The translations under genes and the position numbers were made by a program. The notes beneath the pieces are model-generated. The model made no database searches, was not told the origin of the DNA, and saw only the letters and a list, made by a program, of their open reading frames with translations. Of a stretch of 64,000 nucleotides of DNA, positions 23,601 through 30,775 are shown one piece after another; position 1 is the first letter of the stretch; the number at the start of each line of letters is the position of its first letter. Source of the stretch: Branchiostoma lanceolatum (lineage: Eukaryota; Chordata; Leptocardii; Amphioxiformes; Branchiostomatidae). The stretch covers positions 14,180,424 through 14,244,423 of the forward strand of contig NC_089732.1 in the NCBI RefSeq assembly GCF_035083965.1, given 5' to 3'.

Positions 23601-26600
23601 TATATTAGCGTATTCTGGAAACATGTATTTGAAAGTTAGATAATACATTCGAAAATCACAGGGTAGTTTTTTTTTTCTTCAACAGAGTAATTATAGGATA
23701 CAAGTACACAACATTAGCGAAACCGTAGAATAACAGTCGTTTCCTTTTTTTCGAAACATGTACAACAAAGAAAAACTAATAATAGAAAAATGGAAAACAA
23801 TTACCTGGAAAACTATCCGGCCTTATTTTCAGTGATGCTGTCTTCAATGAATAAGCGTAACCTCTCCATCTTTCCCAGTTCACACCCTCTGCACTAGCTG
23901 AGTTGTTGTACTCTCCGTTCAGGAGTGCGTACCCACAGCTGGCTGGGTACCACCATCCACCTCCACTGTATCTACTTGCACAATTTGTGTTCACATTTGG
24001 GTCATTGTCGTTGTCTGAAGTCGTAAACTTTAAACCGTTTATGCTAAAACGGCTACCACCGCTGGTGAGACTGTCTCCGGCATCACTTGAGACTGAGTAG
24101 CCGCTGATGCTGACCACATATTCTCCAGTTGAATCTCCAAGACTAAAGCTGCTGTACGTCGCGTACCTAGACTGTCCCTCCCAATCTTCCAAATCTACAC
24201 GCAAAGTGTACGTTTTCTGTCCCGTGATTTGGTTTTGTTTGTTCAGTCCAAGCCAGTGTTCTCCTTCGAGGTTTCCAAAACCTGCCTCGTAGGCTGCCCA
24301 GTTCTTGGCGAAGTCCACGGACCCGTCCTGTCGGCGTTGAAACATGGTCCACCCGCCGCCTGAGTTGCTCATGTCGCAGTACACAAAGGCGCGAGGATCG
24401 CTGACGGCGTTGACTCCGCTTTCTATGATCCCGTCTTGGTACAGGTCAGCACAGTCCTGGGGCGCGTCAGAACCTGATTTAAAAAAAGAATGGTGTCATA
24501 GTATCCATTTCTGACAGTGCCATTTTCGTGTATCATTTATTTGAATATGCTCCAATGATAAAACGACTATAATTTTGACTGCATTAGACTCCTGGTGGGT
24601 ATGACTAAGCAAAATCTAAAGAATTAATGTCTTCCTTGTTCCATTCAAGACTCATGATGTCATTTAACACTGTCAATAGAATGCATTTTCTTACCTGTGA
24701 AGCCAGCAGGCCTGATCATGATGGTTGTTTTCTTCAAGAAGTAGCTTGTTCCTCCCCATCCCACCCAAACGACACCCTGTGATCCACCACAAGAGACCGA
24801 ACTCTGGTGACAGGCATACCGTCCGTTTAGGAACGTTAGTCCACAACTCGCAGGGTACCACCATCCGCCTTTGCTGAATGAAGACGCACAGTTCGCCCTA
24901 TTTGCGTCATTGTCACGATCTATCGTAGAAAACATTCTTCCGCTTATATTGTGTCGACCGTTATTGTCATTGTTAGTGAGACTGTCCCCTGCGTCGCCAA
25001 CGTAACCAGAGATGGTCGCCACATAATTACCGGTCGAATCTCCGACTGAAAATGCGCCGTAGCGCGCGTACCTCCTTTCACCATCAAAATCTTCAAGCTC
25101 AATCTGGAGCATGTTACTCTTTGCCGTTGTCAATGTGTGAATCTTGTCCAGTCCCAACCAAAACTCTCCTCCCAGATCGCCGAAACCTTCTTGGTATTCT
25201 TCCCAAGTCTTGGCGAAGTCCAATGATCCGTCCTGGCGGCGCTGAAGAACTGTCCAGCCGCCGCCAAGGAAGCTCATGTCACAGTAGACCTGGTACGGAC
25301 TGGGCTCGCCGACTGTGTACGTGCCGCTCTGACGGGTCCCGGTGGCGAACAGGTCCGCACAGTCCTGCGGCGGGATTGTGCCTGTAACGGATGAAACGAA
25401 AAGTGTCAGAAAAAGAACTTCGCCCCTAAGGCGTCATCAAAAAATCAGGACCTGACCTTTAAAGTTACACTTGAAGCCATGAACCTTCATGCGTTTTATG
25501 TGATACTTCCTTCTTAAAGGTACGAATAGTCTTCTTGTGCCATGGATTCATACGTTTAAATGCTCTACAATTGACGATGTTGCAAAAGCACACCGCCCCT
25601 GACGTGTCGCCAAAAATAATAACATGATCTTTAACGTTATACTTAAAGGCATACATAATGCATTGTATTTATAATTTCCCTCCCGAACGGACGTATAGTC
25701 TGCTTGGCATGGATTCAAACGGATTACGAACTCCGGTGCGGCCAAAAACTCAGAACTTGACCTCTAACGTTATACTTGAAACCCTACACCTTTACGCATT
25801 GTATTTCATATGAAAAGGAAAGAATACTCTACTTGACATGGATTTCCACGGATCTCAGTAACGTTATAGTTGATTATACCCCCTCCCCCCCCAAATCGGA
25901 CGAATAGTCTTTTTGACATGGATTTACACGGATTAAGTACTCCTGTGGTGTACCCCCTCCCCCAAACCTGACCTCTAACTCTAATACTTGAAACTCTATA
26001 CCTTTACTCGTTGTATTTCATATTTATGCCATCGCAGAATAAAGCCTAGTCTACTTGACATGGATTTACACGGATTAAGTGCTGCGCCACTGTGGTGTCG
26101 CCGAAAACTCATTTGTATTTCAAACTCTCCCTCCCAAAAAGGAACGAAAAGCCTACTTGACTGTCAATTTACGGCATATCTTCGCATGTATTCCATGGAC
26201 TTCAATAGTGAATAGATTGAAAACCACATTCCCGCAGTCCAAACGATATGACGAAGTAACAAAGACACATTCAACCCCTAAATTAGGTATAGGGTTCTGT
26301 TTCCCCACAGTGTGTTTATCAAAAAGAATAGAGAAGGTCATATACTACATGGGCGAGACGACAACAATACAAGCACAGGATGTAGGTAGGCATTACTAAG
26401 AACAGAAACGTGCATGAATGACGTTGAATTTCCGAGTATTGACATGGAAACCTTGACAACAAAACATAGTCTCCACCATCAAAACCCATAGACCATAGAT
26501 TTATAAGACCAGTAAAACTTGAACGCATTGCTTTTCAAAATGTTTCAAAGTTTAATTGAATGGCTGCCATAAAAGAAAGTGTGTACGGACATAACAAGTT

Positions 26601-28362
26601 GAACAATGAGACTGTGTGTACTTTACAAACACCCACGTCTGTCAGCCGTAACTGTTACAATAGAATCACGCCGTTTTAGTACAGACGTTGTTCTGACTAT
26701 TGGCACTGCCGTTGGACGGAAATGAGTACCTTGAAGAGACAAATGACAAAGTAGAAAGCCAGACAAAAACACCTCAAAAACCAACCCCTCCTCTGCTTGG
26801 AGAGTAGAAAATTGGGGGAGGGGGGTAGATTACAACAAGTCATAATGCACTATACTGTATCATACATGTCGTGGTTTTTGTTGTACAGTTGTTGCTGCTG
26901 GTATCAATGTTTTGTTAAAGAAAAAAAAATTAACCATCCTCAGTCTTATCAACTCTACCGTATGCATGAAAATGTCTCGTTGCAATCACGTGTCTGTGAC
27001 GTAACTTACAATAAGGGCGCTCCATGAAAATGTTTAAAGTCATTACACTACGTGATACAATCCAGGCCTGATACAATCCATGATTTACTCAATTGTTTTT
27101 TCTTCCACTCCAACGTGCTTATTAGTGACCTAAGACTACTAAGTCTACGACAGTATCAAGATATTTACATGCATGTGCTGCGGCGTTTCTTGCAAATACT
27201 AGGTTGTTTATAGGGGAGGCGATTAACAGGTTAAAACCACTTTCACAATCAGCATTTTTGTCGTGAACGCAGCATGCATAATTGATGAAAGGCTATTATT
27301 CACGCTGAATGGCAGGGTGTTTCATCAGTGTTGGGGGTTTCGGGGGGAAGATTATAAACGTTTTAAAATCATATTTGAGTGATTCTAACCCTCCTTGCTG
27401 CGTTTTTGAGCCGTCCCTTTAAACGTTGGAGCTCAACAAAAGAGCAAAGAAGTCTTTCTCCTAATCCCCTTCTTGCAGTGTTTTGGAACCGTCCCTTTTA
27501 TCGTTGGAGCTCAACAAAAGAACTTATCAAGGAAGTGTTCCTATTGATCCCCTTCTCGACTCACTATACCAATTCAGTAAACTTCGGAACAAGGAAACGA
27601 TCGTGTTACACTTTTGTAAGGCTGGCTCCGATGGCTGAATAATTACATGAAGCCAAGCGTACGTTACTATGAGAGGCCACGCACGTACGGCTTCGATTTC
27701 TGGCTAGAAATCCAAGTAAAGCCACTTAAAAACGTCTTTCTTCACTCCGCTCAGGTGTAAATGGGTACCTATCTTTGGTTAGGGAGGTAAAAGGCGGTGG
27801 AAGGAGAGAGATGGGCTGACCGTCTTCCAATACCGTGCCTAAAGCACGGTTGATTGCAACTCACTGCCCCCGCGATCGAAGGCTACGGGACCTTTATTAT
27901 CTTACCTTACTAATAACAACATTTCTCAATCATCACAACGTAATATTCTTTGGCTCCCAATGTCCTTGCACGGAAGGCATGCCTAAGTAAGATTTCAACG
28001 ACTCTTGTTGCCAACCATGACCGTTCGACTGTGACCATACAGCTGTGACCATGACTAAAGGGGACAAGGCAAATCAACTATACCACCGCCACATGTTTTA
28101 ACCTTGAAGTACCAATATAAGCAATTTTCTTCGGGGCATACAGTTCTTCGCTAAGTACAACGGTGCCACGGACGCAGTATCATGAAAAGCAGAAACAATT
28201 CCATACCTGCTGATTCGATTTTTTTAGAATAAAATACCCCCCTTCTACACGCACGCACACACACACACACACACACCACACACACACCACACACACACAC
28301 ACACAGACAAACACACTAACGCTAACACAGGCACACACACAGACACACACACACACTAACGC

Positions 28363-28419
<57 letters not shown>

Positions 28420-28998
28420 GTACAAGTGTAGAATGCTTTCACAGCATTTCGATGTCATGCATACTACCAGGATATGTCGTCATTCAAGGATTGGAAATTC
28501 TCAGAAACCGAACTTTATTCGTACACAGTTTGATCGCAGATGATACCTTGCATGTTCATAAAGTCATTTCCAACACAAATTCAAAAGAGCCGACGAAGTT
28601 TTACATGTAAGCCTTGTAACACTTTGCAAGCAAAATACATGGACACTTACTTAACCCTACATACATATACACATATACCACTAGGTAACATACTAAGCCA
28701 ACTTTAGCGATGTATTCGGCTGGCCTTACTGTCTTAAATGTGACATACTTTACATAAAAACATCAAAACATTTTAGTAATGTGTACAAGCAACACATACC
28801 GCCTTCTTGTTCATTTCAGTGTGACATTGTTCTAATGGTTTACCGTAACACGCCACAAGGCCACTGAACAAGCTTGGTGACCTAAGCACTAGCTGTAAGA
28901 ACTTTGCGGTGAGAAAATGTCTTCTTACCTTCGACACCGGCGATTAGACCGAGCCAGGCGACACAAAGCAGCGGGACTACTCGTTCTTTCCACCCCAT
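4856..28998 (-). CDS. Receptor tyrosine phosphatase with fibrinogen-related, EGF, Ig and FN3 ectodomain (33 coding exons)
   Basis: A type I membrane receptor expected to remove phosphate from protein tyrosines at the plasma membrane. I joined 33 exons by GT-AG sites with matching phases to give 1,886 residues and a TAG stop. Exons, high to low: 28998-28929, 25381-24695, 24473-23805, 23554-23426, 22935-22642, 22351-22058, 21748-21452, 21336-21089, 20611-20542, 20401-20286, 19819-19609, 19136-19031, 18812-18657, 18314-18110, 17928-17886, 17574-17469, 16936-16785, 13901-13750, 13402-13312, 12753-12677, 12564-12528, 12119-12022, 11543-11424, 11043-10892, 10331-10196, 9558-9409, 8693-8600, 7898-7822, 7184-7050, 6548-6423, 5512-5361, 5243-5108, 4930-4856. 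Domain order: signal peptide, FReD x2, EGF, Ig, FN3 x5, TM, PTP D1, PTP D2. The tail is RPTP-alpha/epsilon-like. The start ATG has A at -3 and G at +4. UTRs, alternative exons and expression are not known. Confidence 0.93.
5555..5740 (-). mobile_element. 5'-truncated LINE fragment with target-site duplication
   Basis: The minus strand encodes [12 protein letters not shown], then [10 protein letters not shown] and RRPAWRALC, ending at a stop. This is the pattern of the C-terminal tail of a non-LTR retrotransposon reverse-transcriptase ORF. The 186 bp are flanked by TACAGTAGAATCCA at 5,541-5,554 and 5,741-5,754, a clean 14-bp duplication. It sits in the intron between D2 exons 30 and 31. Confidence 0.8.
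5905..6010. repeat. Dispersed repeat tail (CTTTATTG family)
   Basis: Shares a TTCATGYCCGAGGGCTAATTG-like core and a CTTTATTG word with copies at about 343-400, 9,100-9,180 and 12,836-12,890. Probably the 3' end of a LINE or SINE family; not classified further. Confidence 0.45.
8302..8550. mobile_element. MITE-like element with GC-rich terminal inverted repeats
   Basis: The left end AAGCCCCCCTCTCACTGGAC then CCGCGGCACG is matched inverted at the right end by CGTGCCGCGG then CCCAGTGAGAGGGGGGCTT. The repeats are about 30 bp and the whole element is 249 bp. It lies in the intron between exons 27 and 28 of the receptor and has no ORF of its own. Confidence 0.75.
8735..8810. repeat. (GTTT)n-tailed dispersed repeat
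   Basis: GTTTGTTTGTTTGAACCTT then GTTTATTC recurs at about 23,072-23,100, and a weaker copy is at about 7,209-7,240. The (GTTT)n run reads as an (AAAC)n tail on the minus strand, typical of a retroposed element. Family unnamed. Confidence 0.5.
9095..9180. repeat. Dispersed repeat tail (CTTTATTG family), intronic
   Basis: Contains GCAAATTCATGCCCGTAGGC then TAATTGCAAGGGTACA, matching the copy at about 350-385. It lies between exons 26 and 27 of the receptor. Confidence 0.5.
9409..13402 (-). CDS. Receptor phosphatase exons 19-26: membrane-proximal PTP domain (D1)
   Basis: Eight exons encode residues about 1,336-1,622, the expected catalytic domain. Visible motifs in order: [71 protein letters not shown] and [20 protein letters not shown]. 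Cys about 1526, Arg about 1532 and the WPD Asp about 1494 are intact, so phosphatase activity is likely. [10 protein letters not shown] followed by a RXHLQNL-like segment resembles the RPTP-alpha/epsilon linker to D2. The odd residue is Phe at about 1360 in the KNRY pTyr-recognition loop. All splice phases close. Confidence 0.94.
10461..10641. mobile_element. MITE-like hairpin element
   Basis: The outer ends TAGGATATTGGAG and CTCCAATATCCTA are inverted, and an inner pair (CTGCTGACGTTTCGGTG with CACCGAAACGTCAGCAG-like sequence) gives a long hairpin. It is non-coding and lies between exons 24 and 25 of the receptor. Confidence 0.7.
11190..11317. mobile_element. Near-perfect palindromic element, 51-bp arms
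   Basis: TAATCTCCAAGCAGATCTCC at the left returns inverted as GGAGATCTGCTTGGAGATTA at the right. The arms are about 51 bp with a 26-bp loop carrying a small direct repeat (CAGAGAAGCT). A single end of the same sequence (TAATCTCCAAGCAGAT) occurs at about 29,509. It fits a very short foldback transposon and lies between exons 23 and 24. Confidence 0.8.
11540..11900. repeat. Tandem duplication in an intron, including the edge of exon 23
   Basis: Two copies of about 190 bp share the blocks CAACTCTGTACATGATATAG then TTTTACATG, AATAGATTAAG, and GGTATGGCTAGCCAGATCAA. The second copy also carries, at about 11,709-11,737 on the minus strand, a 3' splice site followed by codons for TKCTKY, the first six residues of exon 23. 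The duplicate is not followed by an open exon. Confidence 0.75.
12162..12390 (+). repeat. tRNA-derived SINE, family 2, copy 2
   Basis: tRNA-like head (GCGTGGCGTAACGG as A-box, GAGTTCGAATCCCC as B-box), then body TTTGTGCCCTTGGGAAAAAG and an A-rich end (AATAAAATAAAAA). It matches the minus-strand copy at 1,790-1,966. It lies between exons 21 and 22 of the receptor, opposite to its transcription. Confidence 0.7.
12836..12960. repeat. Dispersed repeat tail, intronic
   Basis: GACCTTTATTGTACATTCGT then GCCCCGAGAGGCTAGATACAG resembles the CTTTATTG tail family seen elsewhere in the window. It lies between exons 19 and 20. Low certainty on family and ends. Confidence 0.4.
13750..16936 (-). CDS. Receptor phosphatase exons 17-18: cytoplasmic juxtamembrane segment and start of D1
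   Basis: Exon 17 (16936-16785) encodes a basic then acidic/proline-rich linker, starting [11 protein letters not shown] and ending PPIIPRKP. Exon 18 (13901-13750) encodes [12 protein letters not shown] and [11 protein letters not shown], then [17 protein letters not shown], which with ALPG in exon 19 is the helix-turn-helix wedge leading into D1 (compare the FREEFNALP-type motif of RPTP-alpha). The intron between them is 2.9 kb, the second longest in the gene, and carries two palindromic elements and a tRNA-like sequence. Confidence 0.88.
14043..14359. mobile_element. Foldback element, family GCACGAAATGG, copy 1
   Basis: Ends TGCACGAAATGGCCTCGGATCC and its inverted copy bound a 317-bp sequence whose two halves are largely inverted. 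The inner arms carry CGGGGCCGTATATTTATCGG and a CCGAGAAATATACGGCCCCGG counterpart. No coding signal. It lies in the intron between exons 17 and 18; a relative is at 16,586-16,771. Confidence 0.8.
14360..15640. other. Long intron stretch, nothing identified
   Basis: Within the intron between exons 17 and 18. Open frames here have no recognisable motif. The sequence from about 15,480 to 15,640 is extremely A/T-rich (runs of ATATTTAT, TGATATT). Confidence 0.5.
15653..15722 (-). repeat. tRNA-like sequence, probable SINE head or tRNA pseudogene
   Basis: On the minus strand, CAGCTTGGCCGATCTGGC fits a pol III A-box and CCGGGTTCGTGTCCG fits a B-box about 35 bp later, ending in a T-run. The acceptor-stem pairing is poor, so I do not call a functional tRNA. 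The body after the B-box is short and T-rich. Confidence 0.4.
16586..16771. mobile_element. Foldback element, family GCACGAAATGG, copy 2
   Basis: The ends CACTGCACGAAATGG then TCTCGGATCC and the inverted GGATCCGAGGCCATTTC then ATGCAGTG match the 14,043-14,359 element. The total is only 186 bp. The right end sits 14 bp downstream of the exon 17 splice donor at 16,785. Confidence 0.8.
17469..17928 (-). CDS. Receptor phosphatase exons 15-16: stalk and transmembrane helix
   Basis: Exon 15 (17928-17886) encodes the short linker [14 protein letters not shown]. Exon 16 (17574-17469) encodes a Gly/Asp/Pro stalk and one hydrophobic helix, residues about 1,211-1,233 ([15 protein letters not shown], then IIAGIIVA), followed at once by RRK, the usual stop-transfer signal. 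This fixes the topology as N-terminus outside, phosphatases inside. Confidence 0.93.
18110..19136 (-). CDS. Receptor phosphatase exons 12-14: juxtamembrane FN3-like unit
   Basis: Exons 19136-19031, 18812-18657 and 18314-18110 encode residues about 1,029-1,184. The unit begins with a polyproline run ([12 protein letters not shown]), then [16 protein letters not shown] and [18 protein letters not shown]. The phrase YQIIVVPM followed much later by [15 protein letters not shown] is the layout of the membrane-proximal FN3 unit in several receptor PTPs, including the PTPRK/M group, with a long insertion between strands. Five cysteines in the unit are unusual for FN3. Confidence 0.85.
19609..20401 (-). 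CDS. Receptor phosphatase exons 10-11: fourth FN3 domain
   Basis: Exons 20401-20286 and 19819-19609 encode residues about 920-1,028. [28 protein letters not shown], then IHYRWTW show the conserved FN3 Trp and the strand C tyrosine. The second half is atypical: [20 protein letters not shown] replaces the usual YxVxVxAxTxxGxG strand. The domain is split by a phase-0 intron. Confidence 0.82.
20542..21336 (-). CDS. Receptor phosphatase exons 8-9: third FN3 domain
   Basis: Exons 21336-21089 and 20611-20542 encode residues about 814-919. [44 protein letters not shown] and [10 protein letters not shown] give the full set of FN3 strands, split by a phase-0 intron in the F strand. A CAC pair (NCACVSGD) in the A-B loop is extra. 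Confidence 0.88.
21452..21748 (-). CDS. Receptor phosphatase exon 7: second FN3 domain
   Basis: One phase 1-1 exon encodes residues about 715-813. [30 protein letters not shown] and [17 protein letters not shown] are classic FN3 A, B-C and F-G strands. The symmetric exon makes it a free module for shuffling. Confidence 0.92.
22058..22351 (-). CDS. Receptor phosphatase exon 6: first FN3 domain
   Basis: One phase 1-1 exon encodes residues about 617-714. [32 protein letters not shown] and [20 protein letters not shown] mark the FN3 fold. Length (98 residues) is typical. Confidence 0.92.
22642..22935 (-). CDS. Receptor phosphatase exon 5: Ig-like domain (I-set type)
   Basis: One phase 1-1 exon encodes residues about 519-616. 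Features of an I-set Ig fold: [35 protein letters not shown], and the closing [17 protein letters not shown] with both disulphide cysteines and the DxGxYxC motif. Confidence 0.94.
23070..23190. repeat. (GTTT)n-tailed dispersed repeat
   Basis: GTTTGTTTGTTTGAACCTTC then GTTTATTCATGATAAGCTC matches the copies near 8,740 and 205. It lies between exons 4 and 5 of the receptor. Confidence 0.55.
23426..23554 (-). CDS. Receptor phosphatase exon 4: EGF-like domain
   Basis: One phase 1-1 exon encodes residues about 476-518. [20 protein letters not shown], then [17 protein letters not shown], has seven cysteines in the CxC and TGxC, GW(x)G(x)2C pattern seen in MEGF- and Tie-type EGF modules. Confidence 0.9.
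23805..24473 (-). CDS. Receptor phosphatase exon 3: second fibrinogen-related domain (FReD2)
   Basis: A single phase 1-1 exon encodes residues about 253-475, a full fibrinogen C-terminal globe. Diagnostic runs: [51 protein letters not shown] and a terminal LKIRP. The calcium-site region reads SDNDND, and NCASRY then [14 protein letters not shown] forms the conserved ligand-pocket rim. It is distinct in sequence from FReD1, so the duplication is old. Confidence 0.95.
24695..25381 (-). CDS. Receptor phosphatase exon 2: first fibrinogen-related domain (FReD1)
   Basis: A single phase 1-1 exon encodes residues about 24-252. Runs: [59 protein letters not shown], the calcium-site [29 protein letters not shown] and IMIRP. 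In known proteins such domains are ligands (angiopoietins) or lectins (ficolins, tachylectins). Here it is the outermost part of a membrane receptor. An extra CHQSSVSC pair sits before GVVWVGW. Confidence 0.95.
25410..26130. repeat. Degenerate tandem repeat in first intron
   Basis: The blocks CTTGACATGGATTTACACGG, CTCTAACGTTATACTTGAAA and TGTATTTCATAT recur about five times in the same order, with CATGGATT near 25,541, 25,709, 25,837, 25,917 and 26,059. The irregular spacing (80 to 168 bp) shows loss of segments. Confidence 0.65.
26131..27744. other. First-intron stretch, no exon recognised
   Basis: This part of the 3.5-kb first intron has no coding signal I can recognise. A 78-bp-spaced direct repeat (CGTTGGAGCTCAACAAAAG at 27,424 and 27,502) is present. 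An extra phase 1-1 exon here would not disturb the reading frame, so one cannot be excluded from sequence alone. Confidence 0.4.
27745..27905 (+). repeat. Probable SINE-type dispersed repeat
   Basis: GTAAATGGGTACCTATCTTT, GGAGGTAAAAGGCGGTGGAA, then CACGGTTGATTGCAACTCAC and CGAAGGCTACGGGACC look like a retroposon body ending in a TTAC-type simple tail. There is only one copy in the window, so the call rests on its look. Confidence 0.35.
28248..28418. repeat. (CA)n microsatellite
   Basis: About 170 bp of ACACAC runs with interruptions (ACACTAACGCTAACAC twice). The long frame read across it is an artefact of the dinucleotide. Confidence 0.97.
28929..28998 (-). CDS. Receptor phosphatase exon 1: start codon and signal peptide
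   Basis: ATG at 28,998 (context AAGAATGG) opens [18 protein letters not shown] then IAGVEG, a short basic n-region, a hydrophobic core and a small-residue cleavage region. It ends at a consensus GGTAAG donor in phase 1 that fits exon 2 exactly. Confidence 0.9.
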
Positions 28999-29860
28999 TC
29001 TTCCTTTCACGGCCCCGGGGAGTCCAAGAGTAGTTTCCCCTCCTCAGAACACTTCAAGATCACGACAAAGAAGTAGAAGACTTCCCGCTAAAAGTGCGTG
29101 TTCGTCGTGACAAGTGTAAAATCCTCCCGCAGGCGAACAACTTCCTCATTCTACTTCCTCAAACGCCATCAGTGCCTAATAAGGTCAAGGGTGACACGGG
29201 GGGGGGGGGGTCTATGACCCATTCTACTGCACATTTTTAAGTTACAAGTGACGAAATAGCTTCTAGTTTACACATGATATACAATAATTATGAAATAGAG
29301 AAAAACAATGAATATAAATATAATTTTGTAGGGATATTTTGGTACACCGCCCAATCGGCGTGCTTGAAAAGGGGCTCTATGTCGCTCAACTGGTTTTGAA
29401 AAGGTTCGGAGTATCACTTTCATAGTCGGGTCGGTGTCCCTTTGTGCCGGGCGTGGCTCGTGTTACATGCATGACGTCACCCACTCAACAGGTCCCTTGG
29501 GTACAGTAATCTCCAAGCAGATGTAGGGATTGGTTACGCGTTTTACACTTGTTTTGAAATGTTTCTTTTTCCAAGAATAAGGTACATGCGGAATAAAAAC
29601 ATAGGGATGTGTCCATAATTAAGATAGTATAACTATCGTCGTTCTGCAATAGTCTATTCTATTGGACATAGCATTCTGTCCGAGCTATAAATTGCATTAC
29701 AATATATTTGTTCAGACATCTTTTCGATGCAACTGTTGAGACTCTGCACTATCTTCCTTGCCAAGAACAAATAATACAAGAGTATTGACTATTGTTTGGC
29801 AATGATATGCGAGGGAGTGGGCCAAGGGTAAAAGGTTAGAAGTGACAATGCTCGATGAGC
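28999..29860. other. 5' UTR and upstream region of the receptor gene
   Basis: Immediately upstream of the receptor ATG (on the minus strand). I see no clear TATA box; GC content is higher just before the ATG. There is a 12-G run at about 29,197-29,210 and one end of the palindromic family (TAATCTCCAAGCAGAT) at about 29,509. The start site cannot be placed by eye. Confidence 0.4.
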
Positions 29861-29973
29861 AAAGTTTTAGAATATACTTTTATGTATTTGAAACTTTGAT
29901 CTATGATATTTATGTTGGTGAGGCAATATCACTTGCCACTCCTATGACTTAATGTCACAAATACAGTTCTTAC

Positions 29974-30775
29974 CTCTGCCATGCCTGCCAAAATACGCTG
30001 GGTTACTGCAGTCTCAAAGTAATCGAACATAACAGCAGCACCACCATGGACAATGGAGCTGATGCCGATCGAGGCCAAGAAAACCCTGAAATTGTAGCAT
30101 TAGTTTGAGTGATTCATAAAACATACAAATGTAGATTATAAACGTTTTCGTCTTGACAAAATGGATGTAAATCAAAGCCATTGTAATATAAGACTAAAGC
30201 TATCATAGTATAGGACTTTCGTTTTCTTTTTTGCAATTAACCGTAACCATTTAAAACAAAGCACCAAATGTACGTAAATCAAATTTTTGTATTTTGTCAA
30301 CAGTAAGAAGTTGAAAAAAAAAGAACACACCTAGTAGCTGAATATCGGTAGGCCAGGTAACCCCCAATGAAACTTGAAGGCAGCATACCAATGTAGACTG
30401 AACTCAGTATAACACCAACTTGAAACTGGCTGTACTGTGACTATTGTAAAAAATAAAAACACTAGCTAGCATTCTTTGTTACAGAAGCTAAATAAAATAT
30501 TTTTGATAAAGTTGCAGTTTGCTAATGGTGATAATAAAGAATGAGTGTTTACGTTCATCATCGCAAGAGAATGATAATGTTAAATGTAATCATGTTGATC
30601 GTCTTACCTTAGAGACATTGGTGAGTGTATTGTTACCGGGCGGCTTCTGTAGCTCCACCAGCACAACTGATATGCTGGATCTTCCTGCGTACTGTAATAG
30701 AATTCTGGTGAAGAGTAGAACACACAGCAATTTGCTGGACGTAGTTATGGTTTCCATCGCATTGACTTCTGTCAT
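29974..30775 (-). pseudogene. SLC17-like transporter copy A, truncated to its first three coding exons
   Basis: Exons 30775-30608, 30440-30331 and 30085-29974 encode the first 130 residues or so of the transporter, with all splice sites and frame intact: MTEVNAMETITTSSK, QYAGRSSISVVLVEL, GGYLAYRYSATR and FETAVTQRILAGMAE. Similarity to copies B and C then runs into intron 3 and stops abruptly near 29,861, so the other eight exons are missing. It is inverted relative to B and C and shares 5' flank with C. It could still be transcribed but cannot make a full transporter; I treat it as a broken duplicate. Confidence 0.85.

Noticed and set aside
28180..28458. Open frame rich in Val-Cys on the minus strand
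   Set aside because: It is the translation of the (CA)n microsatellite.
25410..28900. Extra receptor exons in the 3.5-kb first intron
   Set aside because: I looked for another FReD, EGF or Ig-like phase 1-1 exon on the minus strand and saw none; exon 1 and exon 2 join cleanly.
29974..30775. Copy A as an independent short functional gene
   Set aside because: It ends inside intron 3 relative to B and C and lacks eight exons. Open reading of the three exons reflects recent duplication, not necessarily function.
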